A program made the translations under genes and the position numbers. DNA of 64,000 nucleotides, taken from contig NZ_CP009621.1 of the NCBI RefSeq assembly GCF_000973725.1, forward strand, positions 3,465,001 to 3,529,000, given 5' to 3'. Shown here piece by piece: positions 9,569 through 18,735 of this stretch. This DNA comes from Pontibacter korlensis. Its GTDB lineage: Bacteria > Bacteroidota > Bacteroidia > Cytophagales > Hymenobacteraceae. How positions within the stretch are numbered: position 1 is the first letter of the stretch; each line of letters opens with the position of its first letter. The notes under the pieces were generated by a model that worked only from the letters and a program-made list of their open reading frames with translations, ran no database searches and had not been told where the DNA came from.

Positions 9569-12442
9569 ATGAAGAAACTTTTATGCCTGGCTGTTGTCTT
9601 TAGTGCCGCTCTGCTTCAGGCAGAGGCACAAGAGCAAACAGCTAAAAAAACACTTACCCACGACGTATACGACAGCTGGAAAGGCCTTGCAGGAGATAAA
9701 ATCTCTAATAACGGCAAGTATGTGCTTTACAACATCGATCCTCAGGAGGGAGACGGTGATTTATACATTCGCAACATGGTAAATAATGCCATTGCCAAGT
9801 ATAACCGTGGTTCCAAAGCCAGCTTTACAAACGATAACGAGTTTGCCGTCTTCCAGATTAAGCCGGAGCACCAGAAGGTACGGGCTCTGAAACTGAAAAA
9901 GAAGAAGGGCGATGATTTACCAAAGGACTCCTTGGCTATAGTGAATCTTCAGGATATGAGTGTGGTAAAAGTGCCGCGCGTAAAATCCTACAAGTTGCCA
10001 AAAGAGGGCAGTGGTTGGGTAGCCTATCATCTTGAGAAGCCGTTGGCTGAAAAGAAAGAGGATAAAAAGAGTGATGCGGTAGAAGGTGAAAAGAAAGCCG
10101 ATGCGAAAAAGAAGTCACCAAAGAAAAACAAAGACGCCAAAGGCACAGAGCTGGTACTGCGCAATCTGAGAACAGGGCAGGAGCAGCGCTTCTCACGTGT
10201 TACGGATTACATCTTCTCAGAGCAGGGCAACATGCTATACTTCGTGAAGGATGAGCTAGACTCGCTGCACCGTGCTGGTGTTTTTGCTTTCAGCACCGCC
10301 GAAATGAAGGAAATGCCTATAGATACAGGTAGAGTTACCTACAAAGGTATAAGTGCGGATAAGGCCGGAGAACAATTGGCCTACGTAGCATCAGCCGATA
10401 CTGTAGGGGCAGACATCCGCTATTTCAGCCTGAACTACTGGAACACCAAAACACGCAGGAACCAAGTGCTGGCTGATACCTTGGCGAAAGGCATGCCGCA
10501 GAACTGGATGGTTAGCGAGCACGGCAACCTCTCTTTCTCCGAAGATGGTAAGCGCCTGTTTTTCGGCACCTTTCCGCGCCCGGTGCGCTACGAGAAAGAT
10601 ACTACGCAGCTAGAGGAAGACAAGGTAAGCCTGGACATATGGACTTACAAGGATCCGCTTATTCAGCCGATGCAGCTTAAGCAAAATGATCGCACACTGA
10701 AGCGCTCCTTCCTGGCTATGTATGATTTGAAGAATGGCAGTATGCAGCAGTTGGCTACACTGGAGATGCCCGATGTATACTTGGATGCTTATAAAACTGG
10801 TGATGTGGCTTTAGGTGTGAGCGACGAGAAGTATAAAATCACCATTGGTTATGATACGCCAACCCGCAAAGATGCTTACCTCATCGACCTGAAGAAGGGC
10901 ACTACCAAGCAGATATTGACAGGCACCAGGGGCAATCCTCGTGTGTCGCCTATGGGCAAGTATGTGTATTGGTATGAACCAATGGATAGCAGCTGGCATG
11001 CTATGAGTACCAGGGGAGGAGACAATATCAATCTGACAAAACAGATAGGGGTACCGTTTTATGAGGAGTTCAACGACATGCCGGTATTGCCTGACGATTA
11101 TGGATTGGCAGGTTGGGTAGAGAATGATGCTCTGCTTTTAGTATACGACCAGCACGACATCTGGAAATTAGATCCCGCAGGAAAGAGAGCAGCTGTTAAC
11201 CTTACTGATAAGTATGGCCGCCAAAATAACCTGCGTCTACGCTACGAGAAGCTGGACAGCGAGCAGAAATTTATTCCTGCCAATGCAGAGCTGTACTTGA
11301 GCGGCTTCAACCTCTCTACCAAGGCCGATGGCTACTATAAGGATTACCTAAATAAAGAGGTGAAACCAGAGAAGCTTGTTAGCTCTGACCACGCCTACTC
11401 TTCATTAAGTAAGGCTAAAAACAGCACCCTTGTAACCTTCCGCCGTGGAGACTACCGCAACTACAACGACCTTTATGCTTCCAGCCTGAGTTTTGCTAAT
11501 GTGCAGCAGTTAACCGATGCTAACCCACAGGCTTCAGAGTATAAGTGGGGAACAGTAGAACTAGTAGAGTGGAAGTCTACAGACGGTATACCGCTACAAG
11601 GGCTGTTGTACAAGCCAGAGAACTTCGACCCAACAAAGAAGTACCCAATGATGGTGTATTTCTACGAGCGTTCTTCGGATCGCATGCACGCCCACCGTAC
11701 ACCTGCTCCAAGCGCCTCTACTATTAACATCCCGCTGTTTGTCAGCAACGATTACTTAGTGTTCGTACCGGATATAGTGTATCAGAACGGCTACCCGGGC
11801 GAGAGCGCCATGGATTGCATCATACCTGGTGTACAGATGCTGGTGCAGCAGGGATTTGTGGATGATAAGAACATGGCATTGCAGGGCCAGAGCTGGGGCG
11901 GCTATCAGATTGCTTATATGGTTACCCGCACTAACCTGTTTAAAGCAGCCATGGCTGGTGCCCCTGTGTCTAACATGACGAGTGCCTATGGTGGTATTCG
12001 CTGGGGTACGGGTTTGAGCCGACAGTTCCAGTATGAGCGCACACAGAGCCGTATTGGTGGTACACTGTGGGAAAAACCGATGCAGTTTATTGAGAATTCG
12101 CCCCTGTTCTTTGCTGATCGCGTGCAGACACCACTACTGATCATGCATAACGACAACGACGGCGCTGTGCCGTGGTATCAGGGCATCGAGTACTTTATGG
12201 CGCTTCGTCGTCTGAACAAGCCTGTTTGGATGCTGGTGTATAATGGGGAGGAGCACAACCTGATGCAGCGCAAGAACCGCAAAGACCTTTCGATGCGCAT
12301 GTCGCAGTTCTTCGACCATTACCTGAAAGGAGCCCCGGCTCCGGTTTGGATGGAGCAGGGTGTGCCATCGGTTGTAAAGGGTAAGGATTATGGTTTGGAA
12401 CTGGTTGGCAAACCAGAGGTAGCCAGAGAGCTAGAAGACTAG
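9569..12442 (+). CDS. S9 family prolyl oligopeptidase, secreted
   Basis: 957 residues with a signal peptide (MKKLLCLAVVFSAALLQAEAQ). The N-terminal two thirds look like a beta-propeller with a lysine/glutamate-rich low-complexity insert near residues 155-190 (KKEDKKSDAVEGEKK and following). The C-terminal alpha/beta hydrolase domain carries the nucleophile in GQSWGGYQ (Ser near 774), the aspartate in NDNDGAVPW (near 862) and the histidine in EEHNLM (near 896). It should cleave short peptides in the periplasm, with a dipeptidyl-peptidase or oligopeptidase mode. The family in Bacteroidota usually has 800-950 residues, so the length is normal. Single gene with a terminator. Confidence 0.92.
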   Translation: MKKLLCLAVVFSAALLQAEAQEQTAKKTLTHDVYDSWKGLAGDKISNNGKYVLYNIDPQEGDGDLYIRNMVNNAIAKYNRGSKASFTNDNEFAVFQIKPEHQKVRALKLKKKKGDDLPKDSLAIVNLQDMSVVKVPRVKSYKLPKEGSGWVAYHLEKPLAEKKEDKKSDAVEGEKKADAKKKSPKKNKDAKGTELVLRNLRTGQEQRFSRVTDYIFSEQGNMLYFVKDELDSLHRAGVFAFSTAEMKEMPIDTGRVTYKGISADKAGEQLAYVASADTVGADIRYFSLNYWNTKTRRNQVLADTLAKGMPQNWMVSEHGNLSFSEDGKRLFFGTFPRPVRYEKDTTQLEEDKVSLDIWTYKDPLIQPMQLKQNDRTLKRSFLAMYDLKNGSMQQLATLEMPDVYLDAYKTGDVALGVSDEKYKITIGYDTPTRKDAYLIDLKKGTTKQILTGTRGNPRVSPMGKYVYWYEPMDSSWHAMSTRGGDNINLTKQIGVPFYEEFNDMPVLPDDYGLAGWVENDALLLVYDQHDIWKLDPAGKRAAVNLTDKYGRQNNLRLRYEKLDSEQKFIPANAELYLSGFNLSTKADGYYKDYLNKEVKPEKLVSSDHAYSSLSKAKNSTLVTFRRGDYRNYNDLYASSLSFANVQQLTDANPQASEYKWGTVELVEWKSTDGIPLQGLLYKPENFDPTKKYPMMVYFYERSSDRMHAHRTPAPSASTINIPLFVSNDYLVFVPDIVYQNGYPGESAMDCIIPGVQMLVQQGFVDDKNMALQGQSWGGYQIAYMVTRTNLFKAAMAGAPVSNMTSAYGGIRWGTGLSRQFQYERTQSRIGGTLWEKPMQFIENSPLFFADRVQTPLLIMHNDNDGAVPWYQGIEYFMALRRLNKPVWMLVYNGEEHNLMQRKNRKDLSMRMSQFFDHYLKGAPAPVWMEQGVPSVVKGKDYGLELVGKPEVARELED

Positions 12443-12468
12443 TAGCTACTACACGTTTAATTTTTATG

Positions 12469-12508
12469 AGAGGGAGCAGGTATATTACCTGCTCCCTCTT
12501 TCTTTTAG
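12469..12508 (+). terminator. Terminator after the S9 peptidase gene
   Basis: Arms AGAGGGAGCAGGTA (12469-12482) and TACCTGCTCCCTCT (12486-12499) followed by TTCTTTT. Confidence 0.85.
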
Positions 12509-12886
12509 TAGTAACTAAAATGTTACTACTACATCAGAGAGCTTAATTTACAAGTTGCACATGATTGTTTAATATTTTAAATAGTGTTTAAACATGAGTA
12601 AATATATTTATGAAATATGTCAATTTAAACTGTGCAATAAAAACTGTAATCATGATTGATTCAGGATCTTTTTGTATTGATGTTATGAGTTTAAACGGAT
12701 CTACTTGTTATCATACAATACAAAGAACAAGAATGATTAATGTAGGCGATGGATAAAGATTATAAAATTTCACTAATATTTTTTGTTATTTAATATTAGA
12801 ATCTCTTTTTATTTAAATATATGTGTTTATATTTGAAATGTGTACTATAATAGTACTGATAAAACCTGCCTAAACACTATATAAGT
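12509..12886. other. AT-rich intergenic region
   Basis: About 380 bases of very AT-rich DNA with no gene. TATATTTG at 12828-12835 fits the TAnnTTTG -7 box and lies 51 bases before the next start codon; the -33 box is not clear. Confidence 0.5.
12828..12835 (+). promoter_or_regulatory. Candidate -7 box of the lectin/TSP3 gene
   Basis: TATATTTG matches TAnnTTTG; no convincing TTTG sits 19-21 bases upstream. In an AT-rich stretch a chance match is quite possible. Confidence 0.3.
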
Positions 12887-15613
12887 ATGCCTAAACAAGC
12901 TAATTCTCGCCCTTCTACTTTTAGCTCTGATGCCCTCATACATTGTGTATTGTCATCTAACAGAGAACAATGTTACACCAAAGAAGACTATCGTTCAAAT
13001 TGTCCTGGATATAAAACATATGTGTTTCTGTTATGCTTTGTTCTAGGAATCGTTAGTCTTGCTGCTACTCCTGCACTTGCCCAGACAATAACCCAATCCC
13101 CAACAGGTACAGTTTGTCCGGGCACAGTAGTTACTTTCACTTTTACCCCTCCTGCAAATACTGAAAGTGTTCAATGGCAGGAAAGAGCAGCAGGTGCAGC
13201 TTTCCCTACTAATATTGATGGAGAAACAGGCTATACTTATTCTTTCCCTGCAGAAACAATAGATAATGGGAAAAGATATAGCGTTCTATATACAAGAAGA
13301 AGTGGACTTCTGGGCTTACCCTATAATACTCAAAGCGAAGAAATAACACTTGTTGTTAATGCACCAGCAGCACCTTCCGTTTCACACGGCTCACGCCAGG
13401 GTGAAGGCCCCGTTACATTGGCAGCTTCTGGTACTCCAACTGGAGGCAGCTACCGCTGGTATAAGGTTGCATCAGGAGGTAGCCCTGATATTGAACAGAC
13501 AGGTGCAGTCTATACAACAGAAAGTATAAGTACTACTACTTCATACTGGGTATCTGCAGTGAGTGCTCAAGGCTGTGAGGGGCCTAGAACCGAGGTAAAA
13601 GCAACTATCTATGCGGAAGAGTTCAAGGTAAACAACGATGCGGTTGCTGATGGGAGTTGTTACACACTAACCCCAGATGCACAGAATAGCAAAGGCGAAA
13701 TATGGCGGACTACTCCGGTTGACCTGAACAAATCTTTTGATATAAGCTTTACAGCTAATTTCGGTAGTAATGCGGCTGGTGCCGACGGTATCGCTTTTGG
13801 TTTTCAGCGACAGTCCCCTGACCCAATGTATGCGGAAGGCAGAGACGGAGAGGCCCTAGGGTTTGGTGGTATTTCTCCCTCTGTTGTTGTAGAGTTTGAT
13901 ACTTATAGAAACACAGGTGAGCCTGACTATGACCACGTTGCTGTTTTCCTGAATGGCAACCAAAATGCCCCTGAGACAGGTACGCAGGCACAAATGAGTA
14001 ACACCCAAACTAATGTTAAAGACGGTAAAATCCATACTGTTAGAATTAACTGGACTAAAGAATTAAATAAAATAGAGGTTTTCTTTGACGGGGTAAAAAG
14101 AACGGAGTATACCGCAGATATCATCAATACCGTCTTTGGAGGAAATCCTATAGTTTACTTTGGCTTTACGGCAAGTACGGGGGATTTAACTAATGTGCAA
14201 ACGGTGTGCGATATAGAGTATAACAGAGACACGGATAAGGATGGCGTACTGGACAGGCTGGATGAGGATGATGATAACGACGGCATCCTGGATATAGTGG
14301 AAGGTGAAGGTGATAAAGACGGTGATGGTATTCCAAACTCTCTTGATTTGGACTCCGATGGCGATGGTATTTTGGATGCTGTAGAGGCTAACAATGGTAT
14401 AGTGCCTTCAACTGGGTTCAGTTTAGATTTAGGTCATTATACATCGGCTGATGCGAATGGCAGGGTTACAGGCTTAACTGATTCGGTTACGAATCCGGAT
14501 ACGGATGGAGACGGCTTAAAAGATTACCTTGACATAGATTCAGACAACGACGGTATCAGGGACAATATTGAAGCGCAGCCAACTGTTGGGCGTAAAATGG
14601 CAAATGGTCTAGACATTAATCGTAATGGTGTAGACGATGCGTATGACAGTTCTGCAGGTGGTACTGCTTTGAGACCAGTTAATACAGATGGAGATCGTGC
14701 TCCTGATTACTTAGACATGGATAGCGATGGTGATCTGATGACAGACTTGGAGGAAGCTCATGATCTCAATAATGATGGAAAGTCTTTAGACGATTTTCTA
14801 GAGATAGCACAGCGCTTCAGACAAAGAGCAAATACTGCCTCCTCTAGTGCAGCATCCTTCTATCCAGAGCCAGCGGAAGGTCAAACTGTGCCTGCGTGGC
14901 TGGAGCAAGAAGGAGAGCAAACCCGCGTACTTAATTTTCAGACTTATAACAACACTCATTACCACGACTCTGACTCTGATGGTTTGATAGATTTGTTTGA
15001 CTCAGACAGCTTTGGAGAAGAGCCTCAGGTGCATAACAATGCATACAGAGAAGTAGGCGAAATAACACCACTTCCGGTAACCTTAGTTGCTTTCACAGCC
15101 CAAGTACAGGGAAGGGATGTGCTGCTAAAATGGTCCACAGCATCAGAGATAACGAATGATTATTTTGCTGTAGAACGTAGCTCCGATGGTAGAAGCTTTG
15201 AGGAAATAGCAAGGGTAAAAGGTGCTGGAAACAGTAATGTAGAGCAAAGTTATTCATTGCGCGACAGAAAAGCACCGGCAGGAATCCAGTACTATCGCCT
15301 GAAGCAGGTTGATTTTGATGGAGACTATGAGTTTAGTAAAGTTGTGGCAGTGCATGTGCAGGAGGTTACCACTCCACTAGTCACGCTGTTTCCAAACCCA
15401 TCCATAGGCGCTCTTAACCTTGATATGACTGCCCTGCCTGAAAATACTTACCAGGTAAGTATAATCGGACTAGGCGGACGTGTAGTCATGCAAACCATCT
15501 CATATGGAGGGAATGTTGAAAAGCTGGATGTGTCTGGCTTGCCAAAAGGTAAGTATGTCCTGCGGGTACAAGGAGAGAGTTTTGTGAAAACAGTAAACTT
15601 TATCAAGCAGTAG
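12887..15613 (+). CDS. Secreted lectin-domain / thrombospondin-3 repeat protein with T9SS type A sorting domain
   Basis: 908 residues. About 45 polar residues precede the hydrophobic segment YVFLLCFVLGIVSLAATPALAQ, giving an unusually long n-region; no other Met lies closer. Then come Ig-like domains (about 65-245, including the T9SS-associated pattern GGSYRWYKVASGGS), an L-type-lectin-like domain (about 250-445: LNKSFDISF, GADGIAFGFQ, VVVEFDTY), a calcium-binding thrombospondin type 3 region (about 446-505, DTDKDGVLD, DDDNDGILD, DSDGDGILD) with further DxDxDG loops to 720, and a C-terminal sorting domain (about 832-908, FPNPSIGALNL ... GKYVLRV ... KTVNF). It is therefore exported by Sec and the type IX system and attached or released at the surface, probably as an adhesin or sugar-binding protein. 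Confidence 0.88.
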   Translation: MPKQANSRPSTFSSDALIHCVLSSNREQCYTKEDYRSNCPGYKTYVFLLCFVLGIVSLAATPALAQTITQSPTGTVCPGTVVTFTFTPPANTESVQWQERAAGAAFPTNIDGETGYTYSFPAETIDNGKRYSVLYTRRSGLLGLPYNTQSEEITLVVNAPAAPSVSHGSRQGEGPVTLAASGTPTGGSYRWYKVASGGSPDIEQTGAVYTTESISTTTSYWVSAVSAQGCEGPRTEVKATIYAEEFKVNNDAVADGSCYTLTPDAQNSKGEIWRTTPVDLNKSFDISFTANFGSNAAGADGIAFGFQRQSPDPMYAEGRDGEALGFGGISPSVVVEFDTYRNTGEPDYDHVAVFLNGNQNAPETGTQAQMSNTQTNVKDGKIHTVRINWTKELNKIEVFFDGVKRTEYTADIINTVFGGNPIVYFGFTASTGDLTNVQTVCDIEYNRDTDKDGVLDRLDEDDDNDGILDIVEGEGDKDGDGIPNSLDLDSDGDGILDAVEANNGIVPSTGFSLDLGHYTSADANGRVTGLTDSVTNPDTDGDGLKDYLDIDSDNDGIRDNIEAQPTVGRKMANGLDINRNGVDDAYDSSAGGTALRPVNTDGDRAPDYLDMDSDGDLMTDLEEAHDLNNDGKSLDDFLEIAQRFRQRANTASSSAASFYPEPAEGQTVPAWLEQEGEQTRVLNFQTYNNTHYHDSDSDGLIDLFDSDSFGEEPQVHNNAYREVGEITPLPVTLVAFTAQVQGRDVLLKWSTASEITNDYFAVERSSDGRSFEEIARVKGAGNSNVEQSYSLRDRKAPAGIQYYRLKQVDFDGDYEFSKVVAVHVQEVTTPLVTLFPNPSIGALNLDMTALPENTYQVSIIGLGGRVVMQTISYGGNVEKLDVSGLPKGKYVLRVQGESFVKTVNFIKQ

Positions 15614-15630
15614 CTCCTAACCCAATAACA

Positions 15631-15670
15631 AAGAAGAAGCCCCTGTCAAACAACAGGGGCTTCTTCTTTA
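15631..15670. terminator. Bidirectional terminator
   Basis: Perfect arms of 16 bases (15631-15646 and 15653-15668) with a 6-base loop between the convergent lectin-domain gene and the thioesterase gene. Confidence 0.85.
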
Positions 15671-15689
15671 TACTTAACTTTTTCTACAT

Positions 15690-16136
15690 CTATAACGGAT
15701 AGCTGTACCCCTGCAGGCTTTCTAAGGGTTGATTGGTGCGTACAAACTGCCCTGTACCGAAGGCTACCTCCTTGCCACGCTCGTTGTACAAGGTGGCCTC
15801 GGCTATAAAGAGGTTTTTGCTTTGGGATCGGAGAGTGCCTATGGCCTTAACAGAACCGCTATTAACTGGCCGCAGTAAGTTCAGTTGAAACGAGGAGGTG
15901 ACGATGAAAACATCGCGTACTACAGAGGCTACAGCAAAGTAAGAGGCATCGTCGAGTAGCTTAAAGTATACTGCACCATGTATGGCGTTTGCCCCGTGGA
16001 AATATTTCTCCTGCACTGGCAATGTGATTTCTGCACGGCTGTGGCTAACTGAAATGCTGCTGCCATCAAACAGTTCCTGTACTTTTGCCTGGTGGTACAG
16101 ACGCTCCAGCCTTCTAAAATGTTCTTCGTGTTGCAT
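15690..16136 (-). CDS. PaaI-like hotdog-fold thioesterase
   Basis: 148 residues, normal for a single hotdog domain. The conserved signature HGAVYFKLLDDASYFA (H53, D62/D63) corresponds to the HGG...D motif of the 4HBT/PaaI group, and VTSSFQLNLLRPV and LFIAEATLYNERGKEVAFGTGQF follow the usual strand order. It probably hydrolyses an acyl-CoA thioester in the cytosol; the substrate is unknown. Single gene on the minus strand between convergent and divergent neighbours. Confidence 0.85.
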   Translation of the reverse strand: MQHEEHFRRLERLYHQAKVQELFDGSSISVSHSRAEITLPVQEKYFHGANAIHGAVYFKLLDDASYFAVASVVRDVFIVTSSFQLNLLRPVNSGSVKAIGTLRSQSKNLFIAEATLYNERGKEVAFGTGQFVRTNQPLESLQGYSYPL

Positions 16137-16296
16137 AGAGCAAGTATAGGTATAATTTGTCTAAACGAGTAACTAGAGGGAACCTATAGGATCAGGTGCA
16201 GTTTTATCCGATTGTTTATATTTACCAAGGTACTAATAAGTCACCTTTTCACTACCAAGCTAAACATTCACTGCAGACAAAACTAAATCTGTCACA

Positions 16297-16689
16297 ATGG
16301 TATCATACAAGTATGGCGTGGGCATAAGCCACCTGGAGTTTTGGGTAAAAAACCTGGAAGAGTCTCTGGCATTTTACAGTCAGCTCTTTCCGATGATAGG
16401 CTGGTATGAATTAACAAAGACCTCCTACAGCTGCGGAACTCATGAAATATATTTCAAGGAGGTGCCAGTGTTGCTACACGACAGCTTAGGTGTTCGCCAC
16501 ATCTGCTTTCATGCTAATACTCGTGAGATGGTGAACACAGTAGGAGAGTGGTTACAGCAAATACAGGGCGACATTATACGTGGTCCTAAGCCTATGCCGG
16601 AATACACAGAGCAGTATTATACTGTGGATTTTCGTGACCCAAACGGCTTTGTGCTGGAAGTTGCCTATGCTCCTGATATGAGATTGTAG
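16297..16689 (+). CDS. VOC family (glyoxalase/dioxygenase fold) protein
   Basis: 130 residues, one vicinal-oxygen-chelate domain. Both beta-alpha-beta-beta-beta modules can be followed: ISHLEFWVKNLEESLAFY at the start and GVRHICFHANT in the middle, ending with the typical FRDPNGFVLEVAYAPD. Likely metal ligands are H12, the His of VRHICF and the Glu of VLEVAY. The reaction cannot be deduced; members include lactoylglutathione lyase-like enzymes and resistance proteins. Single gene with a strong terminator. Confidence 0.85.
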   Translation: MVSYKYGVGISHLEFWVKNLEESLAFYSQLFPMIGWYELTKTSYSCGTHEIYFKEVPVLLHDSLGVRHICFHANTREMVNTVGEWLQQIQGDIIRGPKPMPEYTEQYYTVDFRDPNGFVLEVAYAPDMRL

Positions 16690-16711
16690 AAAAAGCAGGT
16701 TGTGGTGCTAG

Positions 16712-16775
16712 AGCTTGAAGAGCCGTAGCTATTTGAATTTCCAAATAGCTACGGCTCTTCAAGCTTCTTATTTTG
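16712..16775 (+). terminator. Long-stem terminator
   Basis: Perfect inverted repeat with 24-base arms (16712-16735 and 16742-16765) and a 6-base loop, then TCTTATTTTG. It follows the VOC gene. Confidence 0.8.
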
Positions 16776-16897
16776 TAGCAGCGAAGTCTGTGGTATGAAG
16801 GCACTAAGTGCTAGAGCGTTTTTAGAATGAGCACACTCAAATCACATTCTAGCAGCCAAGAAGTGGATCAACCAAATTGTTTATGCTACAGCAGCTG

Positions 16898-17536
16898 TTA
16901 CACCTGAACAGTAAATTTAGATATCATGCGCTCCTTTACGGCAGCTACATTTATACCTGCAGCTTGCATTTTCTTTACTGCCATTTCTTCAATCAACTCT
17001 TTAAGCTGCTGAAGGCAGGAGTCAAATTCAGTATGGCGGCCCATCAGGAAAACAAACTCCTGCTCAATCTCTAGCCAGGTATTCATATCAGCATGGTTGT
17101 GCTGTATCTGAACCTCCAGTTTATCAAGTGCATTGGCAACGCGTGCTTCGTAGGTAAGCTTATCCTCGAACTCGTGCCAAAGTTCATACACATGCTGCCC
17201 TATGCCACTGTCTAGTTTATCACGCAGATTTTCAATAGCCTTTAGCTCCTTTTGGCGCTTCAGCTCTCGCTGTGCTACGGTTTTTATCTCGAATGCAGGA
17301 ACATCTCCAGCCTCGGCTTCTACAAGGTCATGCACAATCACCATTTTCAGGGTGCGGGCTACATCAATCTCATGGTCCAGGTAAGGCTCTAGCAAAACTA
17401 CCATCAGCGACATGCGCCAGGTATGTTCTGCTACGCTTTCCTGTCTTCCATTGGAAAGCCAGCTATGGCGCATTTCATACTTCAGCTTTTCAGCCAGTTG
17501 TAGTACATCAAGTACACGTAGTAGTTCTTCTTTCAT
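16898..17536 (-). CDS. HD domain phosphohydrolase (YfbR/HDDC2-like)
   Basis: 212 residues. The metal-binding HD pattern is complete: H38 in ESVAEHTWRMSLM, the H69-D70 doublet in VIVHDLVEAEAGD, and a later Asp in RVANALDKLEVQIQH. This arrangement fits the 5'-deoxynucleotidase YfbR / HDDC2 group, which removes phosphate from deoxyribonucleoside monophosphates. The extra C-terminal 40 residues after the HD core look helical. Cytosolic, monocistronic. Confidence 0.85.
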   Translation of the reverse strand: MKEELLRVLDVLQLAEKLKYEMRHSWLSNGRQESVAEHTWRMSLMVVLLEPYLDHEIDVARTLKMVIVHDLVEAEAGDVPAFEIKTVAQRELKRQKELKAIENLRDKLDSGIGQHVYELWHEFEDKLTYEARVANALDKLEVQIQHNHADMNTWLEIEQEFVFLMGRHTEFDSCLQQLKELIEEMAVKKMQAAGINVAAVKERMISKFTVQV

Positions 17537-17781
17537 CTTCTCTTTAATAACTTGTGGCGCCTATGCCTACAGGTTATGCCATTTATAACTGCATGTGCTG
17601 TAAGCAACTACAAAGGTATAAAATTCATCAATCATACTAAGAGTGAGGAGAAGCTGCCAAAGCCTATTAAGCAGGATATTCAGACGAAATACCTGTAGGA
17701 GGAAGTAAATGGCACCACCTGCAAGGCAGAAAACAGCAAGGTACTAGAGCGCCTGTCATACTTAAAATTCTTTGCAGCTTT

Positions 17782-18735
17782 CTACCAATCGGGTTTGCTG
17801 CGGTCTGGTTGGCGGGTTGGTTTTTTAGGGAGCTGTTGTATGTACTGCAGCTCAGCATTTCGCATGGCATCGAGCAGAATTTTAGCTTTTTCAGGGCTAA
17901 TATTTGCCTGCCTTAACCTGGCGCGACGCATCTGAGCACGCTGATCCTCATCAGAAAGGGGCTCTGAGCTTTGAGGACGCTGTTGCCTACTAGGGTCGAA
18001 GAGGCTGTTTAGCAGCTGCCCCTGCTCGTCTCCTTGTGTGTCTCCGGCACTTTGTTCACGCTCTTTACTTCCCTGCTCCTGATCCTTGGTGCCTCCTGTC
18101 TGTTGCTGTTTCTGCCCATTCTGGTCGGGTTCAGGTGTTTCTGTTTCCTGTTGCTCGCCCTCCGGATCGGGGTTTTGTTTAGGTTTAGGCTCCAGGTTTT
18201 CCTCGGCTGGAGGTGGACTCTGAAGGCTATCCTGCTCGCTAGGGAGTTCATCTTCGGCTACGTTTTCTTTCTGCTTTTCAGGTTCTGTGACTTCAGGATG
18301 AAGTTCCAGGTACTTTTTCAGGAGCTCATAGTTGTAGCGGGCAGCATCGTTTTCCGGTTCAATAACCAAGGACTGCTTGTATAAAGCGAGCGCCCTTTTA
18401 TACCTCTTTTGCTTTGTAAAGATATTACCCAACTGCAGGTGTGCCAAGGCACGAAGACGTGCTGTAGGGTGATCTGCCAGGTACTGGTAAGCTGCTGTGG
18501 CCTGTGGCAGGAGACCAGCCTGATAGTAAGAGTGCGCAAGGTTCAGGCGTAGCTGGTCATCTTCTACCTCTAAGTCATCAATAAGATACTCGTAAGAGGC
18601 GATTGCTTCTATATAATCGGCCCTGTTGTATGCAACAGCAGCCTGCTGGGCATGCTGGTTTATGCGGGTTATAACCGAAATTCCGCCGCTAAAGATGCTG
18701 ATGAGCAATATAGCCAGAGACAGCGCAGCCTTCAT
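17782..18735 (-). CDS. Bat-operon TPR protein (BatC-like)
   Basis: 317 residues. An N-terminal membrane segment (LSLAILLISIFSGGISV) is followed by three tetratricopeptide repeats (about 30-150: AAVAYNRADYIEAIASYEYL, NLAHSYYQAGLLPQATAAYQYL, AHLQLGNIFTKQKRYKRALALYKQSL), then a Gln/Glu/Pro-rich disordered stretch (about 160-250) and a basic C-terminus. This matches BatC/BatB-type TPR proteins of the Bacteroides aerotolerance operon. Its start overlaps the stop of the upstream VWA gene by 4 bases, so the two are translationally coupled and should act together at the inner membrane. Confidence 0.8.
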   Translation of the reverse strand: MKAALSLAILLISIFSGGISVITRINQHAQQAAVAYNRADYIEAIASYEYLIDDLEVEDDQLRLNLAHSYYQAGLLPQATAAYQYLADHPTARLRALAHLQLGNIFTKQKRYKRALALYKQSLVIEPENDAARYNYELLKKYLELHPEVTEPEKQKENVAEDELPSEQDSLQSPPPAEENLEPKPKQNPDPEGEQQETETPEPDQNGQKQQQTGGTKDQEQGSKEREQSAGDTQGDEQGQLLNSLFDPSRQQRPQSSEPLSDEDQRAQMRRARLRQANISPEKAKILLDAMRNAELQYIQQLPKKPTRQPDRSKPDW

